DNA of 64,000 nt from Guadua angustifolia (Eukaryota > Streptophyta > Magnoliopsida > Poales > Poaceae). The notes under the pieces were generated by a model. It ran no database searches. It was given only the letters and a program-made list of their open reading frames with translations, and was not told the DNA's origin. The stretch is from contig JAYEVE010001401.1 in NCBI GenBank assembly GCA_036346375.1, positions 124,001 through 188,000 of the forward strand. Reading direction: 5' to 3'. Of the stretch, positions 33,501 through 46,140 are shown one piece after another. Numbering within the stretch: position 1 is the first letter of the stretch; each line of letters begins with the position of its first letter. Both the position numbers and the translations under genes were made by a program.

Positions 33501-36500
33501 TGTAACACCCCAATTTTTGCTTTTATTGCATTTAAATGGTATTTTGAATTTTTGGGAATTTCTGGAATTTATTTGGATTTATTTGAATTTATTTGGAATT
33601 ATTTGAATTTATTTTGAATTAAGCCATTTATCAAATTAATTAAATAATGGAAAAGTTAAAATAAAGTTTTGCTGAAAATATTTTATTTGAGTCACAAATG
33701 TCTTAAAATATTTTTGGGAATTTTTCCAGATTTTTTCTGATATTTTTAATGCCCCAAATAAATTACTTTATTTTCGGGATTATTTTTAATCGAAAAAGAA
33801 TTAAAAATCGATGAACGATCTTGGGCGAATCTTTTGCGGCCCGCTCGGAAAAACCCTAACGCCGCGAATTTCGATCTTCATCCGACGGCTCTCATCGCGC
33901 CACGCCACCCAACCCGATTTCCGTCGGATTCGCGCCCGGCCGTGTGGGCCTCGGTTTCCGCGATTTTCACGGACGTCGAGGGCACTATTTAAGCGCCGCC
34001 ACCGTGTCGTGATCCTCACTCGCGCCGCACCCTCCGTACACTTCTCATCGCTGACGCCTTGTTGCCTCGCCGACGAGCTCGCCGAGTCCCGAGACCATCC
34101 ACAGACTTCTTCGAGCCGTTCATTGCCGCCGATGACCCTCGCCGTCGCCGTTGGTCCTTGAGTTCCTCACATCAAGCGCGTCGGGAGGGCTACTTCTTCG
34201 CGCCGGAGAAGCACGGAAACGCCGCCGGCCACGTCGTCTTCCTCCGCTCCGGTGAGACCTCGCCGTCACGCCATCGTCGCCGCGCCGAGTTCCCACAGCC
34301 GTCCGATCGCGCATCAACGACCCTGATTCGGCCACGTCGCCTTGAAAACAGTAAACCCCACCTTCAAAACTCCACCGTTAGATGCAAATTCGAGGGCCAC
34401 CGTCGTGCCACGTCGCCGTTCGCGTACGCGTGGCGACAAGGCGGACCCACATGTCAGTCTCACCGCACGAGCCTTTGGCGCATGAGTCGCCGACGGCATG
34501 GACCCACATGTCGGGCCGCACTATGTCTTCATGCGCATGAGACGCCGACAGCACGGCCCACCCGTCGGCCCGCGACGCCGCGGCGTGTGACGTCACCTTT
34601 GACGTCTTGCTGACGTCACGGTGGGACCCACTTGTCAGCGAGTTGACCGAGTCGTGCTGACGTCACGATGACGTCATGCTGACGTCATCACGGGAGCCGG
34701 TCAGGGCTGACGTCAGCAAGGCCACGTGTCGTTCTGTGGTGGCGACACGTGTCATAGATGACGTAATAATTATTTTCCGAAAAGAAAAATGTTTATTTAA
34801 TTCGGTTTATTGATTTAAAATGTATTTTGAAACTTCAAATGCTTATAACTTTTGCGTTTTAACTCCGATTTGAGTGATTCCAATTTCTATAAATTTGTAA
34901 AATTGTGATCTTTCTGTTTATGAATTTTAATTGAATTTTTGAGTACTGTTGTATACTGTTTATTTATTTTAGTGTTTTGTGCATACGTTACGCGTAGACG
35001 TTGAAGTCCCCGACGGTTTCGAGGGAGAAGTTCTGACCCAGGAGCAAGCTCAGGAACCAGAGCCAGCACTTTTTGAAGGCAAGTTGTGTTTGATCATGTT
35101 GAACCTATTAGAGAAAATTACTTTGATTTAAACTATTGCATGCTAATTTGATAGAAATGACTTGAATAAATTTTGGGATTAGTTAAATACCTAGTTGCTG
35201 TATGCCACCTTGTCGTATATAATTGTAGGCCATGAATCCTTTGTCACCCTAGGTTATGGATTAATAGTTGGACATTAATAAATTGCCAACATGGGTTGAG
35301 TAGACCGAAGTAGTATGCTTAGCCCTGCCACGTGGACATATCATGATTTTGGAATACCAAAGTAAATATTGACTTAATGAGATATGGAACATGATTTGTG
35401 AATGAGACATGTGTTATTGAGTTGATGATGGCACATGGTGCAATGGTAAAGAACCGGGGTGGGAAAATGATTTAGACTAGGGCAAATGGCAAGGTTGTTT
35501 CTGGTGGGCCAAGAGTGGCAACTGGGCGGTTGTTGTTGGTTTTTATTGGTCATGGATATTTGTGTTACACCTGGTTAGTCTTGCCTCGGTCAATTAAGGA
35601 CTTAACCTTGCAAGCATTTGAACTGAGTCTTCCATACAACCACAAGCTCCGTAATGGGACGGGCTTAGCTGAGTAAACTGGGAAATCTATTCTTTGGTAC
35701 TGTCTGTGGGGTGTGAGGCCCGAGAAGCGGAATGAGAACTCACATGGCGCAAGAGGGGGCCTGGGTGTGGTAACCAGTCCCTCCAAGTGTTGAAACCTTA
35801 GCGGCGATCTTGAGTTTAGATGGAACTTTGGAAAGGCTTGTTACGGTTATTTGCCTTGGTGGTATTTGACAGTATCTTGTGGGTAAAGTGTATAACCTCT
35901 GCAGAGTGTACAACCTATTCAATAGCCGTGCTCACAGTAATGAGCATCGCTTCTATGATTACGGTCAAAGGTTAGATTTTCATAAAAATGAATTGTTTAT
36001 GGAAAATGCTTGGGTTGGTAATGAGGAACTTGACATAGGATGGAAATGTGATTTACAATTGAAATATTGTGAAAGCTACTATTCTTATTATTTATCGCTT
36101 TGCAAATTATTATGTTATTCTTGAATGTCAGTCTCGCACATAAACCATAGCCTATCCTTTGTACTAAGCCATGCACGTAGAATATTAGAATTGCATTCGC
36201 ATGCATGACTTGTCGAGTGCTCAAAGTACTCATCCCACAACAACACAACTTCAGTTGAAGAAGAAGCAACCCTCGTCAGAGGAGGAGTATCGAGGAGCCG
36301 AGCGAACTAGGAGCGAGCCCGATCGTTACTGTGGCAAATTGGTTGGCACCACGAGTTTATTTTATTTCCGCTGTATTTGAATATTTTAATAATCCTTCGC
36401 CCTGCGAGGCGTATCTTTGTAACTTGACCATAAGGTCAATCAACTAGTTTGAGTATTTAATTAAAGTACTTATTATTTCGTTGGATATGTCTGTGATATG

Positions 36501-36588
36501 TACCGATGTTGAAACTGTGTGCACTATCGTGATCCTGGAATAGTGCTGAAACACAGAGGGTCCGGATTTGCAAATTCGGGTCCTGACA
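33501..36588 (+). repeat. Solo LTR of a Ty3/gypsy chromovirus-type element
   Basis: TGTAACACCCC to GGTCCTGACA, 3088 bp, flanked by CAAGT at 33496-33500 and 36589-36593. It has no primer site or pol. TATA-like ctatttaagcgcc at 33984-33996 is followed by a GC-rich leader. It shares the stretch from cttgtgggtaaag to ctgcagagtgta (about 35876-35910) and agtactcat near the end with the 12710-18322 LTR. The 184-codon frame at 34059-34613 is LTR leader and not a gene. Confidence 0.9.
33984..33996 (+). promoter_or_regulatory. TATA box of the 3.1-kb solo LTR
   Basis: ctatttaagcgcc in a GC-rich setting, matching the layout of 13978-13992 in the related LTR. Confidence 0.55.
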
Positions 36589-36593
36589 CAAGT

Positions 36594-37073
36594 TATTTCA
36601 CTTACAAAGTTATATACTAATTAAGTACAAAATTGGTAGTCGATATTTTACCAGGTGTTGGCAGTCTTCCTCGTCTGTGGGGTTTGTAAAGGAGACAGTG
36701 CCGAAAAACGTAACACTTGACCTTGCTCTTAACCAGTCTCAGGCACGCTGGTCGGCAATAGATGCAAATGGCATGGAGGCCTCCTCGCCCTCCCTCTCCC
36801 ATTGCACCCTCTTCCTCACATACCAACTGGTGCCAAGTCTGTGGGAGTGGGTGTTCCTTGCCTGCAGGGTCTTGTGAGCTTCACTTTGATGCACGAATTC
36901 GTTCGTCGTCTTCACCTCAACAAAACCTTGCCATACGTCGTCAACAATAAACCTGTACTTAGAGAAGGGAGTCCTGTCCTTATTGACATATTCCTTGAAA
37001 AGCGTACTCTTGAAGTTCTTCCACACCTTTCTCACCACTAGTAGTGCATACCATCGCACTTAGCGCACACAGT
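36594..37073 (-). pseudogene. CACTA B second gene, Transposase_24-like exon
   Basis: The minus strand from 37059 encodes WYALLVVRKVWKNFKS, LFKEYVNKDRTPFSKYRF and a downstream Trp/Arg-rich stretch. This resembles the plant Ptta/En/Spm (Transposase_24) proteins. It is separated from its N-terminal exon by element R2, which is inserted at CTTTT (37074-37078). Confidence 0.65.
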
Positions 37074-37078
37074 CTTTT

Positions 37079-39588
37079 TGTAATATAGCGAACCCTCGCT
37101 CCAACCTTTGTGCTTTCAGTCGGGCGGGCTGGGGCCGTCTAGCAGGTTTTCTCCGAGGTGTTTGTTCCATATGGGAGGTTGAGTGCTAAAGGTTTTGGTT
37201 TTGGGAGGGGTGTTTTTGGAAATTCCCCTCTCCACCTACCCTCTCTCTTTCTCTTGGATTTGTGTGGATGCTAGAGCTCCAAGTCTGCTGATTTTTTTCC
37301 CCACCCGAGTGCACCAGCTCCATTGCCTGGATTCCTGCCGAAATCTCCTCCTCTCATTTTTCCCTGCCGTTCTCTGCTGATCGCTGCCCATCCCTACCGA
37401 AATCTGTGCGGCGCGCCGCTTCGCCGGCATTCCTCGCTTTTCGGGTTGGCGGCCTTCCCCAGCTCCTGCCGAAGTCCTGCCGAGGCTGCTGAGTCTTGCC
37501 CAAACGCCTGCCGATTTCCTGCCGCTCCTACTGTTTCGGCCAGTAGGCTCCTCTCAGCAGCGGCGGCAAAGACCTACCATCGACAAGAAGAAGAAACAAG
37601 ATCCAAATTGCCGTCTCCTCCCTCGCCCGACCGATCACACTCTGTCGTCCCTGCAGGTATCTCTGGTCGATCTCCTCCTTCGCTTATCGCCACCCAGCAG
37701 CGATCGCAGAGTAGCAACAAGAATGGCTCGATGGCGGCCAGCTCCACGCCTTTTCTCTGGTGCCCTGCGACCAAGCCCGGTGGCGCCACCACAGAGTCTT
37801 CTCTTTGCTTCCCCTTGGTGGCACCTCCTTCCTCTCCTTTGTGTGGTAAGTGGAGGTGAAGTGCTAGTTGTGGATGAATGAGTGTAGCCAAGGTGTTTGA
37901 TGAAATGTATGCTAAGAGTATAGAGGTTTTTTGTGCTCGCCATGTGCTCGATGCAATGCCTAGAAGGTTTATGATGTGGTATCTTAGTGATTTTGATGTG
38001 TCGAGTTGAGCCATGGGATGGGAAGGCGTAAATCGATGCATTTCTAAATTGTGTGCATACCTTTATATCTATGCCTGCTAGTTCTATTCTTCTGATGTGA
38101 GCATGAGTAAAGAAAGTATGAGGTGTGATTAATTGTAGGGTTATCTGCGATTTGGTCTTCTCGTTAGTTGCATAGATGCATACTAGACTTGAGTTATGTA
38201 CATAATGTTTCATTTTCATGCTCCCTGAACTGTGATAGCATTTAGTTGTTGGCTAATCACTAATTTGCTTCCTACTACTGTTTCATGTAAGAAATATGAA
38301 ATACTGGTAGAAATGTTTAGCATTATATTTCATATACTGGCATTTTGGGTTCTTGTGTGTTGTGATTGTGAATTAACGAGTACTGGACCCTTGTGAGCAA
38401 ATTGCATGACTTGGAAATTAATCTCCGTGCTCTTGTGCATTAGGGTAAATATGCTTATATGGTTGAGTTATGAGAATAAGAATCCCCGTATTGCGAATTT
38501 TGTGTTGAGGCTATTGACTTACTGATGAATATAGATTCTATCTATGTCTGACATGATGATTCTAAGAGATGTTCTAGCTTTCAGGTTTTCTTTGAGTTGC
38601 CAAATGAAAACTAATAAGATAATTGTTGGTATGATAGTGTAGATTATTTTTTTTATCTCAGTCAACCTAAAAGTGGAGCTTTCGTGGTTATAGTTGGGAG
38701 CGTAGAGTATTATTAAAAGGGTATGGCTTGTAAAGCGTTTTGCGATGGTTGTTTCAGGTGGAATAGTTTCGGGAGTGGCATAGCATCTTCTTCACGCCAC
38801 TCCGCTCCTTCCGGTAAAAGGCAAGTGCATCCCCTAGATTGTGGCTAGGAGGATTAATCGATTGGTTGTTCTTAGCGTATGTAATTGCCGATGAATACGC
38901 AAGAGGTAAGCTTTGCTTGGATACAACTAGCGGGTGCTTCATGTTATGAAAATGTCTATGATGATTAAAAGGTTAAGGGAATGGTTGCAAGTACATCGAG
39001 TTGTGTGCATAAATGAGTTGCTTGTTGTTATTTATCTATTCATGGCTAATTTCTATTGATTGTGGAAAGTTTGAGTTATATTGGTGAACGTCTCTTCGAG
39101 GACGTGAGTAGCTATTGGATTCGAGTGGTTGCTAGTAAGCCTTAATCCCGTGAGTTTCTCAGACCTTTGTTAACATTGCGTTGAGTAGAGAGTATGGGGT
39201 TCGTGGATACTGTATTTAATTGTGCCCCATTTGGGAAATGAAATTGAGTGTGTGCGAATAGATTAGATGGTTATGAATGTGAGAAATTGGGCTATGTTTA
39301 TGTCTGTGAGTGTTTATGGTTATGAATGTGAGAATTTTGGCTGTGTATGTATGTGGTTATGGTATGTTAGTGTTGGCATTGAATGAAAAGTTGCATCTCA
39401 TTCATGAAAATTGCATTTGTGCATACATAATGGAAGAGGCGACCCATGCCGATCAGTGGCCTCTGTGTTCACACGTAGTGAACACGAAAGTCCTATTTCG
39501 TAGTCCCATTCATCAAGGTGAATGGGAGCGAGACAGTAAGAGTAGGCACCTTCGATCTACGGGATGGAAGGGACGTGAGGGTGTTACA
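37079..39588 (+). repeat. 5' LTR of element R2, internally deleted
   Basis: 2510 bp. It matches the 3' LTR up to ggacgtgagggtg and then jumps to ttaca, the LTR end. The missing 951 bp correspond to 44861-45811 in the 3' LTR, bounded by AGGGTG at 44861-44866 and 45812-45817. A GC-rich patch at 37280-37860 has open frames on both strands that are broken in the partner, so no gene is called. Confidence 0.92.
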
Positions 39589-39590
39589 GT

Positions 39591-39602
39591 TGGTATCAGA
39601 GC
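39591..39602 (+). other. Primer-binding site of element R2
   Basis: TGGTATCAGAGC two bases after the LTR end, matching initiator Met tRNA. It is intact despite the adjacent LTR deletion. Confidence 0.95.
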
Positions 39603-42368
39603 GGGCTTCAGGTCCGTGGTGCTTGAACTTAGTGAAATACCGTAGGGTCAACTAAAATTGTGATTTGGGGTAACCTAGAAACATGGTTTAGATTCATACT
39701 TAAAATTTTGCTATAGGATAGCAATAATAAAATTGATATAGAATGGCTAACTAATTTAAAACTTGACACACTCTTTTGCACAGTAGGAGAGGGTATGGGT
39801 ATCATTGCATTACGCTCAAATGCTGTATTTAAGTTTTGATGATTGAATGTTAAATTATTGTGCATATTGCTTTGATTATGAAAGGGATTGTTTGAATCAT
39901 TATGTTTTCGTCCTCATACTTTAATTATGTTAAGGGTCTTGGGTGCTGGTGTGGCCGGTTAAAGCCCCCTTTGAAGTATGAGTACCTCTCGAGGTGAGGG
40001 TCGTCGTTGGTTGCGGCATAGTTTACGGATTGAGTGGAGAAGGTCGGTTTCTTTTGGCTTCATTCCTTTGGAGGTAAAGAGGAAAGTTTGGTGATGAATT
40101 CCTTCGGATTGCTTTCATCCTTCTGGAGTTCGGTTTCGTTGGTTTTGTTTGGTTTTGTTGGTTATAGTGGGTTGACTTGTAGAGAAAATTATTGTAGTTG
40201 TTGTTCTCCATTTAAGAAAGTTACTGAAGTTTATTTGGTGCAAAACTTAAGTCGTATGGATCTTCGGTGTTAAGGTTTTATCGAGCAGGATTTGGTTGAT
40301 CATTTGGTTTTTCCCATGCATCTCTTTTCCTTCCTGGAAGTTGTAAGTCTGGAGATTTGTTAAGGAGTTATTTCCTGTCAGAGTTTGAGAATTCGGGAGC
40401 CGAACTTTCTTGTGATTTATGATTGGGTTTTTCTGGAAAGAGAGATGGTTTTTGTTGTTGCTCATGCTTAAGGATCGTGGATTTCCTCGAGGGTTGAGTA
40501 CGTGACACGAGGATGTTCAAGGCGTTAAGTGTATGATGAGTAGTTGAGCTCTCAGATAAGGAGGGTTACTGATTCTGTTAAAAGGCAACTAAATTTATTG
40601 TATAGTATAGTATGATTAATTGGAATAGCAAGTGATTCTAAAGTGCAAAGTTGATTAGAGTTATCACATTGGTCATGAATTGTGGAATTGATTGGAAATT
40701 CAGAATTTGTATTCCGGTAAGTCTAGTATTGATCAGGATTGAGGGGGTCTAGAATCTTCTATGAATGAATTTATTATAGTAAGATGTTGATGTAAAGTAC
40801 CGGAGTATATTAGCGCCAAGGTATGAGAGTTGTTGATTTATGTTGCTTATGAGTCAATTAAATGGTGGATCGACAAAATGATCTGCTCGATGTGAAATTA
40901 AAGAATGAATATAAATGGAATGGTTGCATGAACGATGGGGTTTTTGTCCTTGTACGAATGGTGTTTATTGATTAAGCCGAAGAAAATGTTGAAAAGATGT
41001 ATTTAAGCTGGGATTGGACGATTGTATAAATAACGGTTTGTCATGGTTAGTAAACTGAAGTAAAGGATGGCACGCGTCTTGTGTTAAATTAACTGATAAG
41101 TTATTTGTGCTGAAGAAGTGCGAATGTGGTTCTCCTTGTTGGTTGTCATGAGATGGACTTGGTTTGGGTTTCATGATACTATGACCAGTAGCGGTTATAT
41201 AACTAGTAGAAAGTAATTAAAGAAGATTGGGTTTTGTAACTTTAGGTTGACGAAAGCCGGATTTGAATTAGAGTTGTGTGATGTGTTGGTGAGTAATTCA
41301 AAGTGTGAATCTGGTGAATGTTTCGTAAGTGATTCTGCTGGGGAAGTGGTTTTGACGGGAACGGGTTTCCTTTTCTCTTGAGGAAGAAGGTAACGGTTAT
41401 GGGTGCAGATGCTTAAATTTGAGAATCGGTTTCTTGATTTTATAAGAGCTTTTGTCAGCGATTTATGTGGGGTTTTTCTTTTAATTGGAGTTCTCCCCGA
41501 GGTGAATTTTACTGTATTGATTTGAGAATGTTAAAGGTGAATTATATGATGATAGAGAAACGGGTTTTTTTTTCTTTGCGATTCGGTTGGAAAAGAAATT
41601 GAGCGATGAGTGGATTCTACCGATTTCTCTAACGTAAATTTTAGCGTTTTTGGTTCAAGATGAGGTGGGTGGTTTATTTGGTTTAAAGAGAATTGTATTT
41701 CTTTTGCATTTAGCCGGAGTTAAAGAATGTGAATGCTTATGGTATAGTGTTGAGTATAATAATGAGAATTGAGTTTTCTTTGGTCATCGGGATTGCAACT
41801 ATAAAAGTTCAATGCAGTGTTTCTCTTGAAAGTTGAGTTCTCCTTGGTGTGTATTTTATCGCATTATTTGAAGAGGATGGAAGTGGTTAGCCTTGCTAAT
41901 GAGAATCGAGGGATTTTGGGTGGATAATGATTGAGGATTATACTTTTGATGTGGTTCCTTTGTGGTACTTGTTTAACTCTTATTAGTGAGCTACTTGGAA
42001 GTTGATGATAATTATGTCACCATTTCTAGCGTGCAACTGAATTTTTGGGTTAAGATGGTTGTAGCGAAGGATTCCATAATTTGGTGTGTAATGTTCTGTG
42101 GTGAGCGTTTACCTTGGGCAGTGGCCCTTTGAGATTTTGACCTATTGATAAATTTTAACTGAGTTCTTGCGTGAAAAGTTGCACTTGTTAGAGCTAAGTC
42201 AAATTGTATTGTTAATAGTTGGAGTTGGAGATTTGGGTTTACCGTTTGCACTCTTTTGAGTTCTGGTGTGGATGTTTTGAGTTGGCAAAGAAGTTTTGTC
42301 CCTTGTGGACTTTGTTCTTTTTTTTGTTATTGTAATTGGCATTCGTCGAATTCGGGGTCGAATTCCTT
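39603..42368 (+). other. Non-coding core of element R2
   Basis: About 2.8 kb with no frame longer than about 80 codons and no retroviral motif. Homologous in reverse complement to 4121-6840. Confidence 0.8.
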
Positions 42369-42382
42369 AAAGGGGGGGAGAG
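42369..42382 (+). other. Polypurine tract of element R2
   Basis: aaagggggggagag directly before the 3' LTR. Confidence 0.9.
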
Positions 42383-45300
42383 TGTAATATAGCGAACCCT
42401 CGCTCCAACCTTTGTGCTTTACCAAGGGTGGGCCGTCTAGCGTGTTTTCTCCGAGGTGTTTGTTCCATATGGGAGGTTGAGTGCTAAAGGTTTTGGTTTT
42501 GGGAGGGTGTTTTGGAAATTCCCTCTCCACCTCTCTCTCTTTCTCTTGGATTTGTGTGGATGCTAGAGCTCCAAGTCTGTGATTTTTTCCCACCCGAGTG
42601 CACCAGCTCCATTGCTCGATTCTGCCAAATCTCCTCCTCTCATTTTTCCTGTCGTTCTCTGCTGATCGCTGCCCATCCCTACCGAAATCCTGCCGCGGCA
42701 TTCCCCGCATTCGCCGTTTTCGATCGGCCGACCTTCCCCTTCTGCCAAGTCCTGCCGAGGTCAGCTGAGTCTTGCCCAAACGCCGATTTCTGCCGCTCTA
42801 CTGCTTTTCACCCAATGGCTCCTCTCAACAAGAGCGGCGGCAAGACCCACCACCGACAAAGAAGAAGAAGCAAGATCCGGCTGCCCTCTGTCTCCTCCTC
42901 GCCCCAACCGACCGACTCTGTCGTCCTCGCAGCATCTCTGGTCGATCTCCTCCTTACGCCATCGCCACCAAAGAAGAATCGGCAGAGTAGTAGCAATGGC
43001 TCGATGGCAGCAGCAGCTCCACGCCTTTTCTCTGGTGCCCCTGCGACCAAGCCCCAGCTGGCGCCACCCTGGAGTCTTCCTGCTGCTTCCCCCTTGGCTG
43101 GCACCTCCTTCCTCTCCCTTTGTGTGGTAAGTGGAGGTGAAGTGCTAGTTGTGGATGAATGAGTGTAGCCAAGGTGTTTGATGAAATGTATGCTAAGAGT
43201 ATAGAGGTTTCTTTGTGCCTGCCATGTGCTCGATGCAATGCCTAGAAGGTTTATGATGTGGTATCTTAGTGATTTTGATGTGTCAGGTTGAGCCATGGGA
43301 TGGGAAGGCAGAAATCGATGCATTTCTAAATTGTGTGCATACCTTTATATCTATGCCTGCTAGTTCTATTCTTCTGATGTGAGCATGAGTAAAGAAAGTA
43401 TGAGGTGTGATTAATTGTAGGGTTATCTGCGATTTGGTCTTCTCGTTAGTTGCATAGATGCATACTAGACTTGAGTTATGTACATAATGTTTCATTTTCA
43501 TGCTCCCTGAACTGTGATAGCATTTAGTTGTTGGCTAATCACTAATTTGCTTCCTACTCACTGCTTCATGTAAGAAATATGAAATCTCGGTAGAAATGTT
43601 TAGCATTATATTTCATATCTTGGCATTTTGGGTTCTTGTGTGTTGTGATTGTGAATTAACTAGCATCTTGGACCCTTGTGAGCAAATTGCATGACTTGGA
43701 AATTAATCTCCGTGTTTTGTGCATTAGGGTAAATATGCTTATATGGTTGAGTTATGAGAATAAGAATCCTCAGACATTGTAATTTTGTGTTGAGGCTATT
43801 GACTTCTCGATGAATATAGATTCTATCTATGTCTGACATGATGATTCTAAGAGATGTTCTAGCTTTCAGGTTTTCTTTGAGTTGCCAAATGAAAACTAAT
43901 AAGATAATTGTTGGTATGATAGTGTAGATTATTTTTTTTATCTCAGTCAACCTAAAAGTGGAGCTTTCGTGGTTATAGTTGGGAGCGTAGAGTATTATTA
44001 AAAGGGTATGGCTTGTAAAGCGTTTTGCGATGGTTGTTTCAGGTGGAATAGTTTCGGAGTGGCATAGCATCTTCTTCACGCCACTCATTCTTCCTAAGAA
44101 AAGGCAAGTGCATCCCTAGATTGTGGCTAGGAGGATTAATCGATTGGTTGTTCTTAGCGTATGTAATTGCCGATGAATACGCAAGAGGTAAGCTTTGCTT
44201 GGATACAACTAGCGGGTGCTTCATGTTATGAAAATGTCTATGATGATTAAAAGGTTAAGGGAATGGTTGCAAGTACATCGAGTTGTGTGCATAAATGAGT
44301 TGCTTGTTGTTATTTATCTATTCATGGCTAATTTCTATTGATTGTGGAAAGTTTGAGTTATATTGGTGAACGTCTCTTCGAGGACGTGAGTAGCTATTGG
44401 ATTCGAGTGGTTGCTAGTAAGCCTTAATCCCGGTGAGTTTTCTGTACCTTTGTTAACATTGCAGTGAGTAGAGAGTATGGGGTTCGTGGATACTTGTACT
44501 TAATTGTGCCCCATTTGGGAAATGAAATTGAGTGTGTGCGAATAGATTAGATGGTTATGAATGTGAGAAATTGGGCTATGTTTATGTCTATGAGTGTTTA
44601 TGGTTATGAATGTGAGAATTTTGGCTGTGTATGTATGTGGTTATGGTATGTTAGTGTTGGCATTGAATGAAAAGTTGCATCTCATTCATGAAAATTGCAT
44701 TTGTGCATACATAATGGAAGAGGCGACCCATGCTGATGCGGGCCTCTGTGTTCACACGTAGTGAACACGAAAGTCCTACCTCGTAGTCCCATTCATCAAG
44801 GTGAATGGGAGCGAGACAGTAAGAGTAGGCACCTTCCATCTACGGGATGGAAGGGACGTGAGGGTGCACACCGACGGGTGGGCACTCGGCAGTACCGGTA
44901 CGTGCATGGCAACGAGCATTCATGTGCATGGCAATGAGCATTTATGTGCATGGCAATGAGCATTCATGTGCATTGCATCGTTAATAATGAGGGTTGGGGT
45001 AAATGATGTGTCGTATGGATGGTGATTATGGTAATTGAAGGTTGAGTCGTGGATTCAACCCATAAAGGGGAGATTGGATTGAATTGATGAATTAGCGCAT
45101 GTCTTTTTCTTTGCTTTGCTAATTATGTTGTATGAGTATCGTGGATTGAAATTTGAGTCTTGAACTCGAATAAAGTCGATGAAAATGGTTTGAGTTGCAG
45201 CAAGGGGTAGTTGAGTCGGGGGGCGTTGTGATTTAGAATAAGTAATGCTTCTTTGCCGTGGAATGGGTTTATTATCAAGTTGATGACTTGATTGCGGTAA

Positions 45301-45822
45301 TTTTGATATTGTTTTATTTGCATTACTTGCTCTTATGGTTAAGTTCTTGTTTTACTTGCGATTAATTGGGTTTATTATTCTCGTGTACTTTGCTGAGTTT
45401 GAACTCACGCTTGTTATTTAATGTTTGTAGGTGTTTTGAAGCCGGCATGCATGGATGGGGGTAGTAGCACATTCACGTTTGCATCATCACCATACCATGA
45501 TATCAATTATAGTTCTGTTCTGACTAGCTCGTGCAAAATTCTTGTAAAAGGTTGTTTGCGGTTATGTTTAATAAGTTCCCTGTCCTGTAATAATTTATGT
45601 GGTGGAGTTATTAATTTTTATGGGATGTGTGTTTGGTTAACTAAGGACCTGCTAGAATGATATCATATAATTGCATTTGTTTCTGTCTGCTGAGTGGATG
45701 TCCTATTTTCTAGAGAGGTCATGCCGAAATTTTGTAAATTTCGGTGGCTTAGTCTCTAAGCCGATCTTAATAGTTAGAGTGTTGGTAGCATTCGTGGCGC
45801 TTTTGAGCTCCAGGGTGTTACA
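42383..45822 (+). repeat. 3' LTR of element R2, full length
   Basis: 3440 bp. Contains the segment missing from the 5' LTR, including gcatgcatggatgggg (about 45446-45461) and a module gagtggatgtcctatttt to gccgaaattttg (about 45690-45736) that also appears inside CACTA D. Confidence 0.93.
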
Positions 45823-45827
45823 CTTTT

Positions 45828-46140
45828 GGGATCTCAAACGAAGAGAGAATTTCTGTCACCAAGTCGTTGCAGTTCTCATCAGTTAGTGACTTCTAGGATG
45901 GATAGGTGATGGGGACCCATTCCTGTGAGACTATCTCGCACAATGTCCTAAATGCATTCGTTGCTTTTTTGGTACGGTAGGGGCCCCATCCTTTGGATTA
46001 ACCACCGTGATGGTATATCGGTTTGTGGGCCTTTTATTTGCTCCTCTTGGATCTCGAGGAGGTTTTTTTTTCAATGGCTCATCACATCCTTGAGATGACG
46101 AATGAAAGGACACCATCTTGTAATCTAGGCTGGTTTTCAT
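45828..46140 (-). pseudogene. CACTA B second gene, N-terminal exon
   Basis: The minus strand encodes KPPRDPRGANKRPTNRYTI and, with a frame change, DENCNDLVTEILSSFEIPK, matching the layout of the N-terminal Transposase_24 region in copy C (RGPNKKPSTKHVF). Interrupted by element R2. Confidence 0.6.

Larger units (their letters stand above)
37079..45822 (+). mobile_element. Non-coding (LARD-like) LTR retrotransposon, element R2
   Basis: LTRs 37079-39588 and 42383-45822 (TGTAATATAGCG ... GGTGTTACA) are flanked by CTTTT at 37074-37078 and 45823-45827. Primer site at 39591-39602, purine tract at 42369-42382, core 2.8 kb without pol. It is the same superfamily as R1 but opposite in orientation. The 5' LTR is 930 bp shorter than the 3' LTR because of an internal deletion next to its end. 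Confidence 0.93.

Noticed and set aside
34059..34613. 184-codon plus-strand frame
   Set aside because: It lies just downstream of the TATA box of a solo LTR, is Arg/Pro/Ser-rich without domains, and reflects GC content.
37037..37046. cactagtagtg as the right end of CACTA B
   Set aside because: It lies within coding sequence of the B gene, has no subterminal repeats and does not invert to CACTACTACAGAAAGG.
37323..38041. Open frames in the R2 LTR GC-rich patch (also 42327-43323)
   Set aside because: They are not conserved between the two LTRs, and no recognisable protein is encoded; treated as LTR leader.
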